DNA of 54,334 bases, taken from NCBI GenBank assembly GCA_035529855.1, contig DATKVX010000063.1, positions 1 through 54,334 on the forward strand, read 5' to 3'. A model generated the notes under the pieces. The model worked only from the letters and a program-made list of their open reading frames with translations, ran no database searches and had not been told where the DNA came from. Shown in pieces: positions 9,704 to 19,348 of the stretch (positions are counted from its first letter, which is position 1; each line of letters begins with the position of its first letter). This stretch comes from a bacterium. Its GTDB lineage: Bacteria > RBG-13-66-14 > B26-G2 > WVWN01. The position numbers and the translations under genes were made by a program.

Positions 9704-12175
9704 CTACTCGAACGCGACGAGTTTCACGTCGTCGATTAGTACCTTATAAGGTTTAGCGTTTCCTTTACCGCCGCACGCCGCCAGGCCGTCGGCTTCGAAG
9801 CCGACGCCCACGATACCGGCCAGGTTGGGGCGGTAGGCCGTCTTGATTACGTACGAACCGTCCCGTTTGGCGTCGAACTTCGGCTCCCCCGCCTTGTCTA
9901 AATATTTAATCCGGTACGAGACGCGCGTCCACGCGCGCGGCCTGAGTGAGATACGACGCCGGAACTGACGGTCGACGTCCAGCGTCTCGTCGTCCAAAAG
10001 GAGCAGCCATATATCCACTATAAAATCGTTGGGGTTGTACGCGGCGAACTCGAGGCGGTGATGTTTGGAAAAATCTTTGAGTCGGGGGTACAGGTTTACG
10101 ATCCGGCCTATCCGGCCGCAGGGGAATTCCGCGGCGAGGGCGATCTCGCCTTCGAGCACGACGTCGCGTTCCTCCACTACCGCCAGCGCGTCGGTTTGGT
10201 CGCCGCTCAGCCAAAACGCCCCGTCGATACCCGCCTCGAAGTCGAAGACCGGCAATAAGCCTTTTAATCCACGGTAAAGAGTAACGCCGCCCCCGCGCGT
10301 ATCGCCGCCCCTGAAACCCGACGCCGAAACTTGTAAAGCACTCCCGCCTTCTTTGAACCGCAGCGAGTACGAACCGTCCCCGCCGGTGAACACGCCGAAA
10401 TCCCCACTACCGACGCGCGCGTGGTATAAAGGGTTACCCGCGGCATCTGCGACGCGGCCCGATACATTGACCGGGCGCCCTATAGACGCGCCGCCGCTCA
10501 GCTCCGCCAATAAAGCCCGGCGCAACTCGAATATCTGGTTATTGCCCAGGTCGCGGGCGGAAACGTCGGCCAAGTCGTCTATGGCGTACGGCAATAGCGA
10601 TTGCAACCGCTCACGGACGTACTCGCGGCCCCGCTTCTTTTCGACCATTTTGAAAAGCGCCCAATCCTCCAGGCCCTGGCGGAGCAGCTCGAGGCGAACC
10701 GACGAGACCGGCCCTTCCGCTCCCGCGGGCGTTCCCGGGTAAACCCACGCCCCGAGGCCATTACCGAACGCCGCGGCCGTCCCGGCCATAGGGTCATCCA
10801 ACCACGGATTATTCGGGCGCACCGCGTCCCGGGGCGGCGCTAGCGCCGCTACCCCTTCCGCACCCCACAGATAGCCGTACCACGAAATCAGGCGCGCGCC
10901 GGCCCGGCGGCCGTCAAGGAGGTCACCGCCCGAGCCATCGGCGCGGATGAAGTACTTTTGGCCTTTGGCCAGGTTTTGATAACGCTCCGGGCAAACCGCC
11001 ACGTCGTGGAACGTGGGCAGCCAGTAAGATACCGCGCCCGACAGCGACACCCCCGGCGCGCCGCGATACGGCGACGTCGCCGCGGCCAAAACCGGTTTAC
11101 CCGGCCACGCCGACGCGGCCTTCGCTAAATCGGACCACCACGCCGCCGAGGCCGCCCCTTCCGTAAAAGGCGACGGCGAACCTCCCTCGAACGCCGGCCA
11201 AATAACCGGCGCCGCCGGTTTTTTACCGCCGAACGCGTCGTAGAGTATCTGATACTCCTCGGCCATTGCCTCGAGGTCCGGCCTGGCGTCTTCGGCCGTG
11301 GGCGATAAGTAAAAGACCGTAGGGCCGGACGCCCGGCCCGCTTCCGCCCAGGCCTCGGCGGCTTTCTTCGCGCTCGCCGTCAAGCGGCGCTGCGAATATC
11401 CGCCGTCGAGGGGGGTTACGCCCCGGCTCGAGAACAAGTCCAAATACGGCTGTAACTTATCTTTTTTAACCGGCTGTTCCGGCTTACCCTCTTCCCACGC
11501 GGCGACGGCGCGGTAGTCCGGCTCGAGCAACGCGGGAGGTAACGACGCCGGCTCGAGCGCCTCGGCGAGCACGTCGACTTCCAACGTCAGCTTCTGCGCT
11601 TCGGCGCCCCTTGCCCGGACCACTACGTCGCCGGCGTATTTCCCCGCTTTCGCGTCGCCGGGAACGTCGACCACTACGAATAACGGTTGCGCCTGCGCTT
11701 TGGCGAGGTCGAAGGGCCGGGTTAGGGGCGGCAACGCGTCGGGAACATCCCCCGCGAGGCCCCGGTAGTCGCTCGGCGTCTCTACCTTAAGGTAGTATTC
11801 GAAATAAACCGAAATGCGGTCGGCGCCGATCTGCGCTTCGCCGGGCCCGACCAGCGGCCCTACCTCCACTTCGACGTCGTTTACGTTGCCGTAATCGGCG
11901 TTTACTACTAACTGGAAAGCCTCGGTCTCGCCGCGCAGCGCCGTCAAATGGACGGCCGAGCCGTCGTAGATATAGTTTTCCGGCTCGTAAAAAGCATCCC
12001 TGTTTACTAGTTCGTCCGGCCCGGTCGCCCAAATTTTAAATTTTTCGACGAAAGTAACGCCGTGGTACTGCGTGTATACGTCGACCCGCTCCAGCTTCTT
12101 TTCGCCCGGTCGACAACCGACGACCCACGACGACGCCGCGGCCGCGAAAACGAGCAGTTGGATGAAACGGCGCAT
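9704..12175 (-). CDS. GH123/DUF4091-like lipoprotein with CarboxypepD_reg domain
   Basis: A predicted outer-surface or periplasmic lipoprotein of 823 residues (lipobox VVGC, Cys21). Residues about 40-210 resemble the N-terminal beta domain that precedes DUF4091/GH123 modules (RGETEAFQLVV...). The middle has a TIM-barrel-like part with ISWYGYLWGAEGV and the DUF4091 hallmark RLELLRQGLEDWALF near residue 500. A carboxypeptidase-regulatory-like domain (NVSGRVADAAGNPLYHARVG) follows around 565-640, and the last 170 residues look like a carbohydrate-binding beta-sandwich. This suggests a glycan hydrolase or a glycan-binding derivative; the GH123 acid residues were not confirmed. It sits 3 bases after prmC and 12 before rdgB, an odd place for a secreted protein. 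Confidence 0.75.
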   Translation of the reverse strand: MRRFIQLLVFAAAASSWVVGCRPGEKKLERVDVYTQYHGVTFVEKFKIWATGPDELVNRDAFYEPENYIYDGSAVHLTALRGETEAFQLVVNADYGNVNDVEVEVGPLVGPGEAQIGADRISVYFEYYLKVETPSDYRGLAGDVPDALPPLTRPFDLAKAQAQPLFVVVDVPGDAKAGKYAGDVVVRARGAEAQKLTLEVDVLAEALEPASLPPALLEPDYRAVAAWEEGKPEQPVKKDKLQPYLDLFSSRGVTPLDGGYSQRRLTASAKKAAEAWAEAGRASGPTVFYLSPTAEDARPDLEAMAEEYQILYDAFGGKKPAAPVIWPAFEGGSPSPFTEGAASAAWWSDLAKAASAWPGKPVLAAATSPYRGAPGVSLSGAVSYWLPTFHDVAVCPERYQNLAKGQKYFIRADGSGGDLLDGRRAGARLISWYGYLWGAEGVAALAPPRDAVRPNNPWLDDPMAGTAAAFGNGLGAWVYPGTPAGAEGPVSSVRLELLRQGLEDWALFKMVEKKRGREYVRERLQSLLPYAIDDLADVSARDLGNNQIFELRRALLAELSGGASIGRPVNVSGRVADAAGNPLYHARVGSGDFGVFTGGDGSYSLRFKEGGSALQVSASGFRGGDTRGGGVTLYRGLKGLLPVFDFEAGIDGAFWLSGDQTDALAVVEERDVVLEGEIALAAEFPCGRIGRIVNLYPRLKDFSKHHRLEFAAYNPNDFIVDIWLLLLDDETLDVDRQFRRRISLRPRAWTRVSYRIKYLDKAGEPKFDAKRDGSYVIKTAYRPNLAGIVGVGFEADGLAACGGKGNAKPYKVLIDDVKLVAFE

Positions 12176-12178
12176 AGT

Positions 12179-13069
12179 TTAAATACCGGTCCCCTTGCGC
12201 GCGCGTACGTACCTATCCCGGCCGGCGAGGTCATGGCCTACTTCCACGTCGCCGACCGCACTGAATATATCGGATACGCTATCGCCGAGCGTTTCGCCTA
12301 TTTCTACCAGTGCGACGCCGCCGTCGCGCAAAATCTTCGCCGCCAAGGCGGCTATAATCGGATAGAAAAATAGGCCGTCGTCGCCGCCGTCCAGCGCCGC
12401 CCGCGGCTCCCAATCGCGCACTTCCGCCGGCAGCGTCGGTATAATCGCCGTCTCCACGTACGGCGGGTTGGCTACGACGAGGTCCGCCGTCGGGAGCCGC
12501 GACGTAAACCCCTCGTCCCTTACGTCGCCGACTATTACGTCTACCCGTACGCCGTACGCCGACGCGTTGTCCCGGAGCAACGACGACGCCCTCTCATCGA
12601 GCTCCACCGCGACGACGCGCGCGTCGGGGCGGCGCCGCGCCAGCCGGACGGCTACCGGCCCGACGCCGGCGAAGAGGTCCACTATTACCGGCGCGTCCTC
12701 GGCCGCGATGGACTCTTCGGCCCGCAAGGCCAAGCCTTCGGTCTCAGGCCGCGGGATAAAGACGCCCGGCGCCACCGCTAAGCTCAACTCTAAAAACGGG
12801 GCCGCACCCGTTATCAGCTGGAGCGGTTCCCCTCCGGCGCGGCGGCCGGTAAGAGCAGCCACCCGTTCGAAAGCGTCCGTCGGTACCGCGTCCCGAACGT
12901 GTTTGGCGAGTTCACCCGCATCCCATCCGCATACGTACGACGTCAGCGCGACGGCGTCGCTCCGCGGCGACGGTACGGCCCCCCGCGCCAACTCCGCCTC
13001 GACCCATTCCCGCAGGCGGCCGGCGGTCGCGGCGGCTACCTCGCGGGTATTAAGGCAGGTCGACGTCAT
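12179..13069 (-). CDS. prmC: PrmC, release factor glutamine methyltransferase
   Basis: SAM-dependent enzyme that methylates the Gln of the GGQ motif in release factors RF1 and RF2. The substrate-binding and catalytic NPPY motif is at residues 201-204, followed by a normal PrmC C-terminus (DWEPRAALDGGDDGL). The SAM-binding loop reads DLFAGVGPVAV (131-141) where DLGTGSG is usual, a modest deviation. The N-terminal helical domain has the expected FIPRPETEGL. The length of 296 is normal. ATG 13069 follows GGAG at good spacing, 2 bases after the stop of prfA, the gene for its substrate. Confidence 0.95.
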   Translation of the reverse strand: MTSTCLNTREVAAATAGRLREWVEAELARGAVPSPRSDAVALTSYVCGWDAGELAKHVRDAVPTDAFERVAALTGRRAGGEPLQLITGAAPFLELSLAVAPGVFIPRPETEGLALRAEESIAAEDAPVIVDLFAGVGPVAVRLARRRPDARVVAVELDERASSLLRDNASAYGVRVDVIVGDVRDEGFTSRLPTADLVVANPPYVETAIIPTLPAEVRDWEPRAALDGGDDGLFFYPIIAALAAKILRDGGVALVEIGETLGDSVSDIFSAVGDVEVGHDLAGRDRYVRARKGTGI

Positions 13070-13071
13070 AA

Positions 13072-14148
13072 TTACTCCGCCGCGGCGAGCATCTTCTCGC
13101 GGTCGGCCGCGGCCAGCGTGTCTATTATCTCGTCCAAGTCGCCGTCTAAAACGTCGTGTAGGCGATAGAGCGTTAACGCTTCGCGGTGGTCCGTCACCCT
13201 GCTCTGGGGGAAATTATACGTGCGGATCCGCTCGGACCGGTCGCCCGTCCCCACCATGGACCGCCGCTTATCGGCGCGCTCGGCGTCGGCCTCCCCCTGC
13301 GCTTTCGCGAGCAACCGGGCCTGTAAAATTTTCATCGCCTTGGCTCGGTTCTTAATTTGCGACCTCTCGTCCTGGCAGGTTACGACCACCCCGGTCGGGA
13401 GGTGCGTAATGCGGACCGCCGAATCGGTGGTATTTACGCCCTGGCCGCCCGGGCCGGTAGAACGGAAGACGTCGACGCGTAAGTCCTCGGGCGCGACGTC
13501 GGCATCCACTTCGTCCGCTTCCGGCAGGACCGCCACCGTAACCGCGGAAGTGTGGATGCGGCCCTGGCTCTCGGTCTCCGGCACCCGTTGGACGCGGTGT
13601 ACGCCGGATTCGTACTTCAAACGCGAGTACGCGCCGCGGCCTTCCACGCCGAATATTATCTCTTTAAACCCGCCTATACCGGTCGGGTGCGAGTTCATTA
13701 CGTCGACCCGCCACCGGGCTCGCTCGGCGTACCGCTGGTACATCTTGAAAAGGTCCGTCGCGAATAACGCCGATTCATCGCCGCCGGTTCCGGCGCGTAT
13801 CTCGACGATGACGTTCCGCTCGTCGTTCGGGTCCGTGGGCAGAAGGAGCAATCGGAAAATTTGTTCCGCCTCGTCGAGGGTGGTTTTCAACTTCTCGAGT
13901 TCCGCCCGGGCGAGGTCCTTCATCGCCGGGTCGTCGTCGCCCTCCATTATGGCACGGGTATCGGCGATCTCGCGCTCGAGGTCGCGGACCCGCCTACCCG
14001 CGGCTACGAGGTCGTCGAGCTCCCGGCGGCGCCGGCCCAACTCGGCCAGGCGTCTGTGGTCCGAGGTTACCGTCGGGTCGGCGAGCTTGTCGTTCACTTG
14101 GGCCAACTCGTCCTCGGCGGTTTCCAACGTTTTCAAAAGGTTCGCCAT
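13072..14148 (-). CDS. prfA: Peptide chain release factor 1
   Basis: RF1 recognises UAA and UAG and triggers peptide release on the ribosome. The GGQ tripeptide is at residues 234-236, within [19 protein letters not shown]. The anticodon-like PxT motif reads PET at 190-192 inside [17 protein letters not shown], which marks RF1 rather than RF2. The 358-residue length is normal. ATG 14148 is chosen because GGGGG lies 7 bases upstream; the in-frame TTG at 14154 would overlap the preceding stop. It forms a tight operon with yqhQ (2 bases upstream) and prmC (2 bases downstream). Confidence 0.97.
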   Translation of the reverse strand: MANLLKTLETAEDELAQVNDKLADPTVTSDHRRLAELGRRRRELDDLVAAGRRVRDLEREIADTRAIMEGDDDPAMKDLARAELEKLKTTLDEAEQIFRLLLLPTDPNDERNVIVEIRAGTGGDESALFATDLFKMYQRYAERARWRVDVMNSHPTGIGGFKEIIFGVEGRGAYSRLKYESGVHRVQRVPETESQGRIHTSAVTVAVLPEADEVDADVAPEDLRVDVFRSTGPGGQGVNTTDSAVRITHLPTGVVVTCQDERSQIKNRAKAMKILQARLLAKAQGEADAERADKRRSMVGTGDRSERIRTYNFPQSRVTDHREALTLYRLHDVLDGDLDEIIDTLAAADREKMLAAAE

Positions 14149-14150
14149 AA

Positions 14151-15110
14151 TCAATCCCCCGCTTCGCGCGGCCCTCCGGCGGCGTCCTCCTCCTCCCGCA
14201 CCCGGCGAAACGACGACAGCGCTACCTCGACCATATCGCCGTCGGGTTCGCGGGTGGTTAGGTATTGGGTAAGCATACCGGGCAAGAGGAAAAAGTTTAT
14301 TATTTTATTATCGGGGAAGCGGCTCCCCAAACGTATCAGCTCGTACGCCACCCCCGCGATCGGGATTATGAGGGCTAATCGGACCAGCAACTTCGTCAAA
14401 AAGTTGAGGTCGGCGGGCAGCAGCGTGAAGACGACGGAATGGAAAACTATTAATATCAGAAGTAACACGATTATAAAGGACGTCCCGCAGCGCGGGTGGA
14501 AACGGCTCGCCGCCGGGACGTTTTCCGCTCGGGGCTCGCGGCCGTGCTCGTACGTATTGATGACCTTGTGTTCGGCGCCGTGATAGGCGAACATCCTCCT
14601 GATGTCCTTTAGCATCGAGATCGCCAGCAAATAACCCAAAAACACGACCACCCGCAACAACCCGTCTACGAGGTTGAATACGACGGACCCTTCCGCGGTA
14701 ACGCCTAGCGGCCCTTTGAGAAGATACGCCACGCCGTACGGGACGCCGACGAAGAGCAACAAGCCGAACGCCAGCGAAAACGCCACGAGGCCCGCTTTTT
14801 CCCAGAAGGAAGCCTTCTTCCGTTCCTCGCCTTCCTTGCGCGGTTCGGCGATTTCCGCGGAAAACATAAGGGCCTTATACCCCAACGCGAGGGATTCGTA
14901 CAAAGCCACCGCGCCGCGTATAAACGGCAACCTCCAAGGCGACTTAGAAGTAAGCGATGCGTGCTCCCGGGCTTCCGTTACGATTTCGCCCGCCGGGTTT
15001 CGCACCGCGACGGCGTACGCGTGAGGCGAGCGGAACATCACACCCTCGATGACCGCCTGGCCGCCGATGAAAGGACGCCGACCTTTGGCCGAAATGTGCG
15101 TGGTATTCAC
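14151..15110 (-). CDS. yqhQ: DUF1385 membrane protein (YqhQ family)
   Basis: A polytopic membrane protein of the DUF1385/YqhQ family, function unknown, often found beside prfA and prmC in Firmicutes and candidate phyla. Family landmarks: [14 protein letters not shown] near the N-terminus, [13 protein letters not shown], and [16 protein letters not shown] before [11 protein letters not shown]. Hydrophobic segments lie at about residues 100-125, 130-160, 205-225 and 230-255. The start is a GTG at 15110 with GGAG seven bases upstream. A consensus promoter lies about 75 bases upstream, so this is the first gene of the run to alpha-2-macroglobulin. Confidence 0.92.
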   Translation of the reverse strand: MNTTHISAKGRRPFIGGQAVIEGVMFRSPHAYAVAVRNPAGEIVTEAREHASLTSKSPWRLPFIRGAVALYESLALGYKALMFSAEIAEPRKEGEERKKASFWEKAGLVAFSLAFGLLLFVGVPYGVAYLLKGPLGVTAEGSVVFNLVDGLLRVVVFLGYLLAISMLKDIRRMFAYHGAEHKVINTYEHGREPRAENVPAASRFHPRCGTSFIIVLLLILIVFHSVVFTLLPADLNFLTKLLVRLALIIPIAGVAYELIRLGSRFPDNKIINFFLLPGMLTQYLTTREPDGDMVEVALSSFRRVREEEDAAGGPREAGD

Positions 15111-15182
15111 GGCAACTCCGTCTGAGCACCCAGTGAACCGGTCAACTTATAAAACGCCCGGCACTGAGTATTCTAATATAAT

Positions 15183-15211
15183 ATTATAAACGACGAACGG
15201 CATCGCGTCAA
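15183..15211 (-). promoter_or_regulatory. sigma70-type promoter of the yqhQ-prfA-prmC operon
   Basis: -35 TTGACG (15206-15211) and -10 TATAAT (15183-15188) separated by exactly 17 bases, giving a leader of about 65 nt before the GTG. The rest of the 297-base gap 15111-15407 shows no gene, only AT-rich DNA and a GCCGGT/ACCGGC inverted repeat at 15222-15250. Confidence 0.85.
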
Positions 15212-15407
15212 CATCGCCGCGGCCGGTGTTTTTTATCGATTTAAACCGGCGTCGAAAACGACCTCAAATAATTTTTTACGCCGCGGCTTCGTAACGGCGC
15301 GGCCCTTAACGCTATACTCTCAATATATATCCGGGGCCGAGGGCTTAACCCTACCGCCCCGTATCCAAAGGCGCCGAGGCCGATAGCGGTAGCGACCGTC
15401 GAGCTCG

Positions 15408-16172
15408 TTAAAGCGGTCCGCGCCTCGCCGCGAGCACGGCCTCGGTCTTCCTCAGCTCCCGTTCCGCCTCCGCGGCGTACGGCGAAAGGCGGTGGTAATC
15501 GAGGACGTACCGGTAGGTCTTTACGGCCTCTTCCAACTTCCCGGTTGCGCGATAACACTCGGCCAAGTCCATCGCCACCGGTACGGACGGGAACTCGCCG
15601 CGGTGATTATCGAATATTAACCGGTATTTGGAGACGGCCGCGTCGTAGTTACCCAACGCCTTCTCGCAATCCGCGGCCCCTATGGCCGCCAGCACGTTCT
15701 CCAAACCCGACGACTTCGCCTCGACTTTAACGAACAGCTCGCGCGCCTTCTCGTACTCGCCGCGGTCGAAATACAAGGATGCCAGCTCGTACGTCGCGCC
15801 CCGGCCGGTCCCGGTATCGCCGAAGCGTTCTACCAGGTTCTCGAGTTCGGCCGCCGTCTTGGCCGCGAGCTTATCCTCGTCCAACTTCCCCTCCTCGCCC
15901 GCGGCCTCCGCGGCCTTCTTGACTTCTGCCGCTACCCTCTCCTGGACGCCGGCGTACGCCCGGGCGGCCCGCACCTCGCGGTCCCGGCGATACCAGCCGT
16001 AACCGCCTATCGCGGCCGCGACGACCGCAACGCCGCCGGCCACGGCTACGATAACCTTCCACCGCTCGACGAAGGGTTTTACGATCCTTTTAAAACGGGT
16101 TTCGGCCGCCGCCTCGGCCGGCTTCCTGGCCCGCTTCAGTATGGGCTTCTCTTTTCTCTTCTTTATCTTCAT
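15408..16172 (-). CDS. membrane-anchored TPR protein
   Basis: A 254-residue protein with a basic cytoplasmic N-terminus (residues 1-40, many Lys and Arg), one transmembrane helix at about 42-62 (VIVAVAGGVAVVAAAIGGYGW) and a periplasmic helical region. Repeats such as YELASLYFDRGEYEKARELF, IGAADCEKALGNYDAAVSKY and LAECYRATGKLEEAVKTYRY are tetratricopeptide units. The architecture matches the YfgM-like ancillary translocon/TPR_21 group, but function is not shown. It is the last gene of the ATP synthase/cytochrome c superoperon, 19 bases after the CcsA-like gene, with AGGAAG before ATG 16172. A role as assembly scaffold for respiratory proteins is only inference. Confidence 0.8.
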   Translation of the reverse strand: MKIKKRKEKPILKRARKPAEAAAETRFKRIVKPFVERWKVIVAVAGGVAVVAAAIGGYGWYRRDREVRAARAYAGVQERVAAEVKKAAEAAGEEGKLDEDKLAAKTAAELENLVERFGDTGTGRGATYELASLYFDRGEYEKARELFVKVEAKSSGLENVLAAIGAADCEKALGNYDAAVSKYRLIFDNHRGEFPSVPVAMDLAECYRATGKLEEAVKTYRYVLDYHRLSPYAAEAERELRKTEAVLAARRGPL

Positions 16173-16191
16173 ACGTCAAACTTCCTATAGA

Positions 16192-17688
16192 TTAAAGGCC
16201 GTGAGAAGGCCGGCCGGCGAATACCGCGCCTGCGAAAAGCGCCCATACCGCCGCGATGAACGTTAAAACCGCCAACGCCGCGGCGCCGTTCCCCCGCCAA
16301 CCGCGCGCGCCCCGAGCGTGCAGATACGCCGTCGCGAGGGCGAAGACGACCAGCGAAGCCACGTCGCTGCGCTCCCAGTTCCACCATGCCGCGCGGGCTT
16401 GTTGGGCCCAAATCGCACCCGCGACCAACGCCCCTACCGCGAACAAGGGATATCCCAACGCCATCGCGCGGTACTCGATACCGTCCAGGGCATCCCCGGA
16501 AGGGAATCTTTTAGAAGCGGCGCCGGACCTAAAAAGCCGCAAAGCCGCGGCCGCGAACCCAACGGCGAACGCCCCTTCGCCTAAACTAACCATTATACCG
16601 CGCGCCGTAAACCATCCCGACCGCAGCGCCGGCGCCAGTTGCGTCTCCACGTCCGAAGGAAAGAACGACGCGGCAACGACGACTATCACGGCCGCCGGCA
16701 TAAGCACCAGGCCGAGGAACGCTCCCCGCGTCTTCGAATAGAAAACGAGGAAGAATAATACGACGCTCCACGAAAAAAGCAATAAAAGCTCGTACGTACC
16801 GGCGACCGGTAAGTGGCCGGCGACTACCGAGCGTCCCGCTAAAACGACCGTCACGAGAGCGAACCCCGCCAGCGCCGCCCAAGCGCCGGCGTCCGCGACG
16901 CGGCGTCTGCCGAGTGCAGCCCATACGAAGAAAAGCAACGCCGACGCGGCGTATAGGCCGAAACCGATTTTCAAAACGGCGTATTTATCCAGATACTTCT
17001 CGAGCGATAACTTCTCCCGCGGCGGGTACCCCGGTTGCCTCTTTAAGGCGACGGCCAAAGTCCCGGCCGCCTCCCGCATAGCCGCGGCGTCGCGTCTTTC
17101 GTAAGCTTCGTTCAGGTCGCGGACGCGCCGCCAAACCAGACTTTCTGCGTTGACCGGCCGCCACCCCGCCACGTCGGAACCCGGGATGACGAGCAAACCG
17201 GACCACGATAACCAGTGCAACGCCGTAGCCCTACCAACGATGTCCGTAATCGCTCGTTCGGCGTCGCCGCCGCCGAAGGATTCCGGGTTACGTACGATGC
17301 CCGGCATGACGTCGCCCTCGAACTCCCTCAAGGACAGCCACCTATCGTCCGCAACGCCGGGTACGTCGCCCCCCTCCACGAATATCAGGCGGCCGTCTCG
17401 ACGGTACTCCGGGTCCAGTATCGCGAGCCAAACCGCCGCGTCCGGGTCGTCGCCGAGGTCCCCTTCCCCGACGCGGCCCCGCCCTTTAAGGAGCCTATAG
17501 CGTCCGCGCACGAACGTGCGCCAGGACATGGGCCTGTCGACCTTAACCGCTACACCCTCGAAAATCCCGCTTAAATCCGCCCCCTTTACGAACTCCAGCC
17601 GGCCTGGAAAATCCTTTCCCGCGTCCTCGGCCGATGCGGCCGCGACCGACACCGCGATTACGAAAGCCCATATTACGTTAACCCGCAT
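16192..17688 (-). CDS. ccsA: CcsA-like cytochrome c assembly protein with divergent WWD motif
   Basis: Member of the CcsA/ResC/CcmC haem-handling family of system II cytochrome c biogenesis. A signal peptide (ending near AASA), a periplasmic domain of about 220 residues and then about eight membrane helices are seen. The GHLPVAGTYE segment near residue 290 matches the conserved His-containing loop, and LGYPLFAVGALVAGAIWA plus AYLHARG-WRG match the core. The tryptophan-rich haem motif is altered: residues 427-439 read WAQQARAAWWNWE where WAxxAWGxYWxWDPKE is usual, and the last loop ends GRPSHGL. The length (498) fits the large CcsA form with an N-terminal domain. It follows the ResB gene after 4 bases. 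Confidence 0.82.
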   Translation of the reverse strand: MRVNVIWAFVIAVSVAAASAEDAGKDFPGRLEFVKGADLSGIFEGVAVKVDRPMSWRTFVRGRYRLLKGRGRVGEGDLGDDPDAAVWLAILDPEYRRDGRLIFVEGGDVPGVADDRWLSLREFEGDVMPGIVRNPESFGGGDAERAITDIVGRATALHWLSWSGLLVIPGSDVAGWRPVNAESLVWRRVRDLNEAYERRDAAAMREAAGTLAVALKRQPGYPPREKLSLEKYLDKYAVLKIGFGLYAASALLFFVWAALGRRRVADAGAWAALAGFALVTVVLAGRSVVAGHLPVAGTYELLLLFSWSVVLFFLVFYSKTRGAFLGLVLMPAAVIVVVAASFFPSDVETQLAPALRSGWFTARGIMVSLGEGAFAVGFAAAALRLFRSGAASKRFPSGDALDGIEYRAMALGYPLFAVGALVAGAIWAQQARAAWWNWERSDVASLVVFALATAYLHARGARGWRGNGAAALAVLTFIAAVWALFAGAVFAGRPSHGL

Positions 17689-17692
17689 CGTT

Positions 17693-19348
17693 TTATACGT
17701 TTTCTTTCACGCCGGCTACCCAAGCGTCGAAGGCCGGCCTGAGCACGCCGGCGCCCTTGCTCGAGCGCGCGGCCAGGTACACGCGGCCGCCCCGCACGTA
17801 CGCCACTAACTCGTCGTACCGCAACAGCGCCGCCGCTACGACGCCGGCCGAAAAGAGCAAACAAGCCGCATAGAAAAAGGCGAGGCCCCGTTCGCGGGCA
17901 ACCGTCAAAGCGGTAACGGGCGCGGTCCTACTCCCCAGAAATCTAAATATTCTATCGCCGTCGTCCGTACGGACGGTAACGCCGGCGCCGAATGGGAATT
18001 TTATTCGCTCCTCGGCGCCGCCGCGCCGTTCGATTACGCCTTCCAAAGCGCGTTGGCTAAGGTCGCTGCCTTCCCCTCCCGCCATTACCACTCTCATCGT
18101 TTCGCCGGCGACCGCGACGTACGAACCGGACGCTAAAATGTGTTCTCGCCGCGCCGCGCGCCAAGGGCCGTCGTCGCCGCTGTAATCGACCCGGACCGAT
18201 TTCGCGGTGAAGTCGGGAACGTCGGCTCGAATAAACGACCGCTCCGGGTACAATTTAAATAAAACTCCTTTAGCCTTCTCCCCCTCAACGTTCTCGATTT
18301 CGACGAACGCCACCGGGTTATAGTCAGCGCCGTCGTCGCCGACGCCGGCCTCGGACGCGTAAAAACGCTCGAAGTACTCGACATAGCGCAGCGTCAGGCC
18401 GGTAGTACCCAGCGCGCCGGTTTCGCCCGGGACCATAGTCACGTCGCCGCTTTCGGTCCCTACTTCCCAAGAAAATTTAGCGCCGCCGTAGTCGTCGGCC
18501 GCAGCGCCTTTCTTAAGGACGAGCTCCTCGAGTATAAGGCCCTTCGCGTCGGCCGACGCTTTATCGGATTGGTATATCGCCAGGCCGTGATAACGAAGCG
18601 GCTTGTTAAGCTCGAGCTCTCCCGCGGCAACCTCGTCGCCGTTACGTAATAAATTTATTTTCGTTTGGTACGATAGAACTTTGCCGGTATTCGCGTCCGC
18701 GGCTACGTCGACGGCGTCGGCCTTTATCTCGAAACCCTCGCCGTACGTACGGGGTAGCGCCAACCGCTGTCCCTCGAAAACGAAAATTTCGTCCCGGCGG
18801 CCGAATACCCCCAGTAAAACTCCCAACAAAGCGGACAACAGGCCGACGTGAATTAAAAGCGCGCCGATTAGCGCACGTCGCCCGCGCCGCCCGTAGAAGA
18901 TACCTTCGCCCTCAAACGAATCGAAAGGTAAACGGCGGAGCGCAGCGATAACCGGCTTAAACGCCGTTTCCGGGCCTATCTCGGTTTGGCAAAACGTCCC
19001 TTCGTCAAATGGAAGTCGCGGCGGTCGAACCTTAAAAGCGGCGAACGCCGCCGAAACACGCCGCCCCGTACAAACGGCCAAACTTACGGCGATAAATATT
19101 AAAATCCCTATAAAATACCACGATTTAAAGACATCAGTTAACCCTATTGTATTCAATACATTATAAGCCCATTCTTTATAATGTGCTTCATAATACTCGG
19201 GCGGCCTATTCTGCGGAACCAAGGCGCCGACTAACGCAACGACGCCTAACGCCAACGTTAAAAACACCGCCAAGCGGCGCGACGATAAAAAAGTAAATAT
19301 TTTTCTCAAAGCGGATTGCGGAATCAGTACTGGCGGCACCACGTCCAA
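17693..19348 (-). CDS. ResB-like cytochrome c biogenesis protein
   Basis: ResB/Ccs1 partners CcsA in system II to present reduced apocytochrome and haem on the outer face of the membrane. The N-terminus (LSSRRLAVFLTLALGVVALVG) and a following helix pair around residues 65-90 are typical, then a third helix (ALIGALLIHVGLLSALLGVLLG), a large periplasmic beta-rich domain, and a last helix near residue 495 (FFYAACLLFSAGVVAAALL). The 551 residues are normal. The start is uncertain: 19348 is a TTG inside the end of the polyprenyl synthase gene; GTG at 19342 and 19339 are alternatives. All overlap the upstream gene, implying coupling. Confidence 0.88.
   Translation of the reverse strand: MDVVPPVLIPQSALRKIFTFLSSRRLAVFLTLALGVVALVGALVPQNRPPEYYEAHYKEWAYNVLNTIGLTDVFKSWYFIGILIFIAVSLAVCTGRRVSAAFAAFKVRPPRLPFDEGTFCQTEIGPETAFKPVIAALRRLPFDSFEGEGIFYGRRGRRALIGALLIHVGLLSALLGVLLGVFGRRDEIFVFEGQRLALPRTYGEGFEIKADAVDVAADANTGKVLSYQTKINLLRNGDEVAAGELELNKPLRYHGLAIYQSDKASADAKGLILEELVLKKGAAADDYGGAKFSWEVGTESGDVTMVPGETGALGTTGLTLRYVEYFERFYASEAGVGDDGADYNPVAFVEIENVEGEKAKGVLFKLYPERSFIRADVPDFTAKSVRVDYSGDDGPWRAARREHILASGSYVAVAGETMRVVMAGGEGSDLSQRALEGVIERRGGAEERIKFPFGAGVTVRTDDGDRIFRFLGSRTAPVTALTVARERGLAFFYAACLLFSAGVVAAALLRYDELVAYVRGGRVYLAARSSKGAGVLRPAFDAWVAGVKENV

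Noticed and set aside
13220-14272. Plus-strand frame of 350 codons
   Set aside because: Antisense to prfA, which has complete RF1 motifs; Ser/Arg-rich low-complexity translation.
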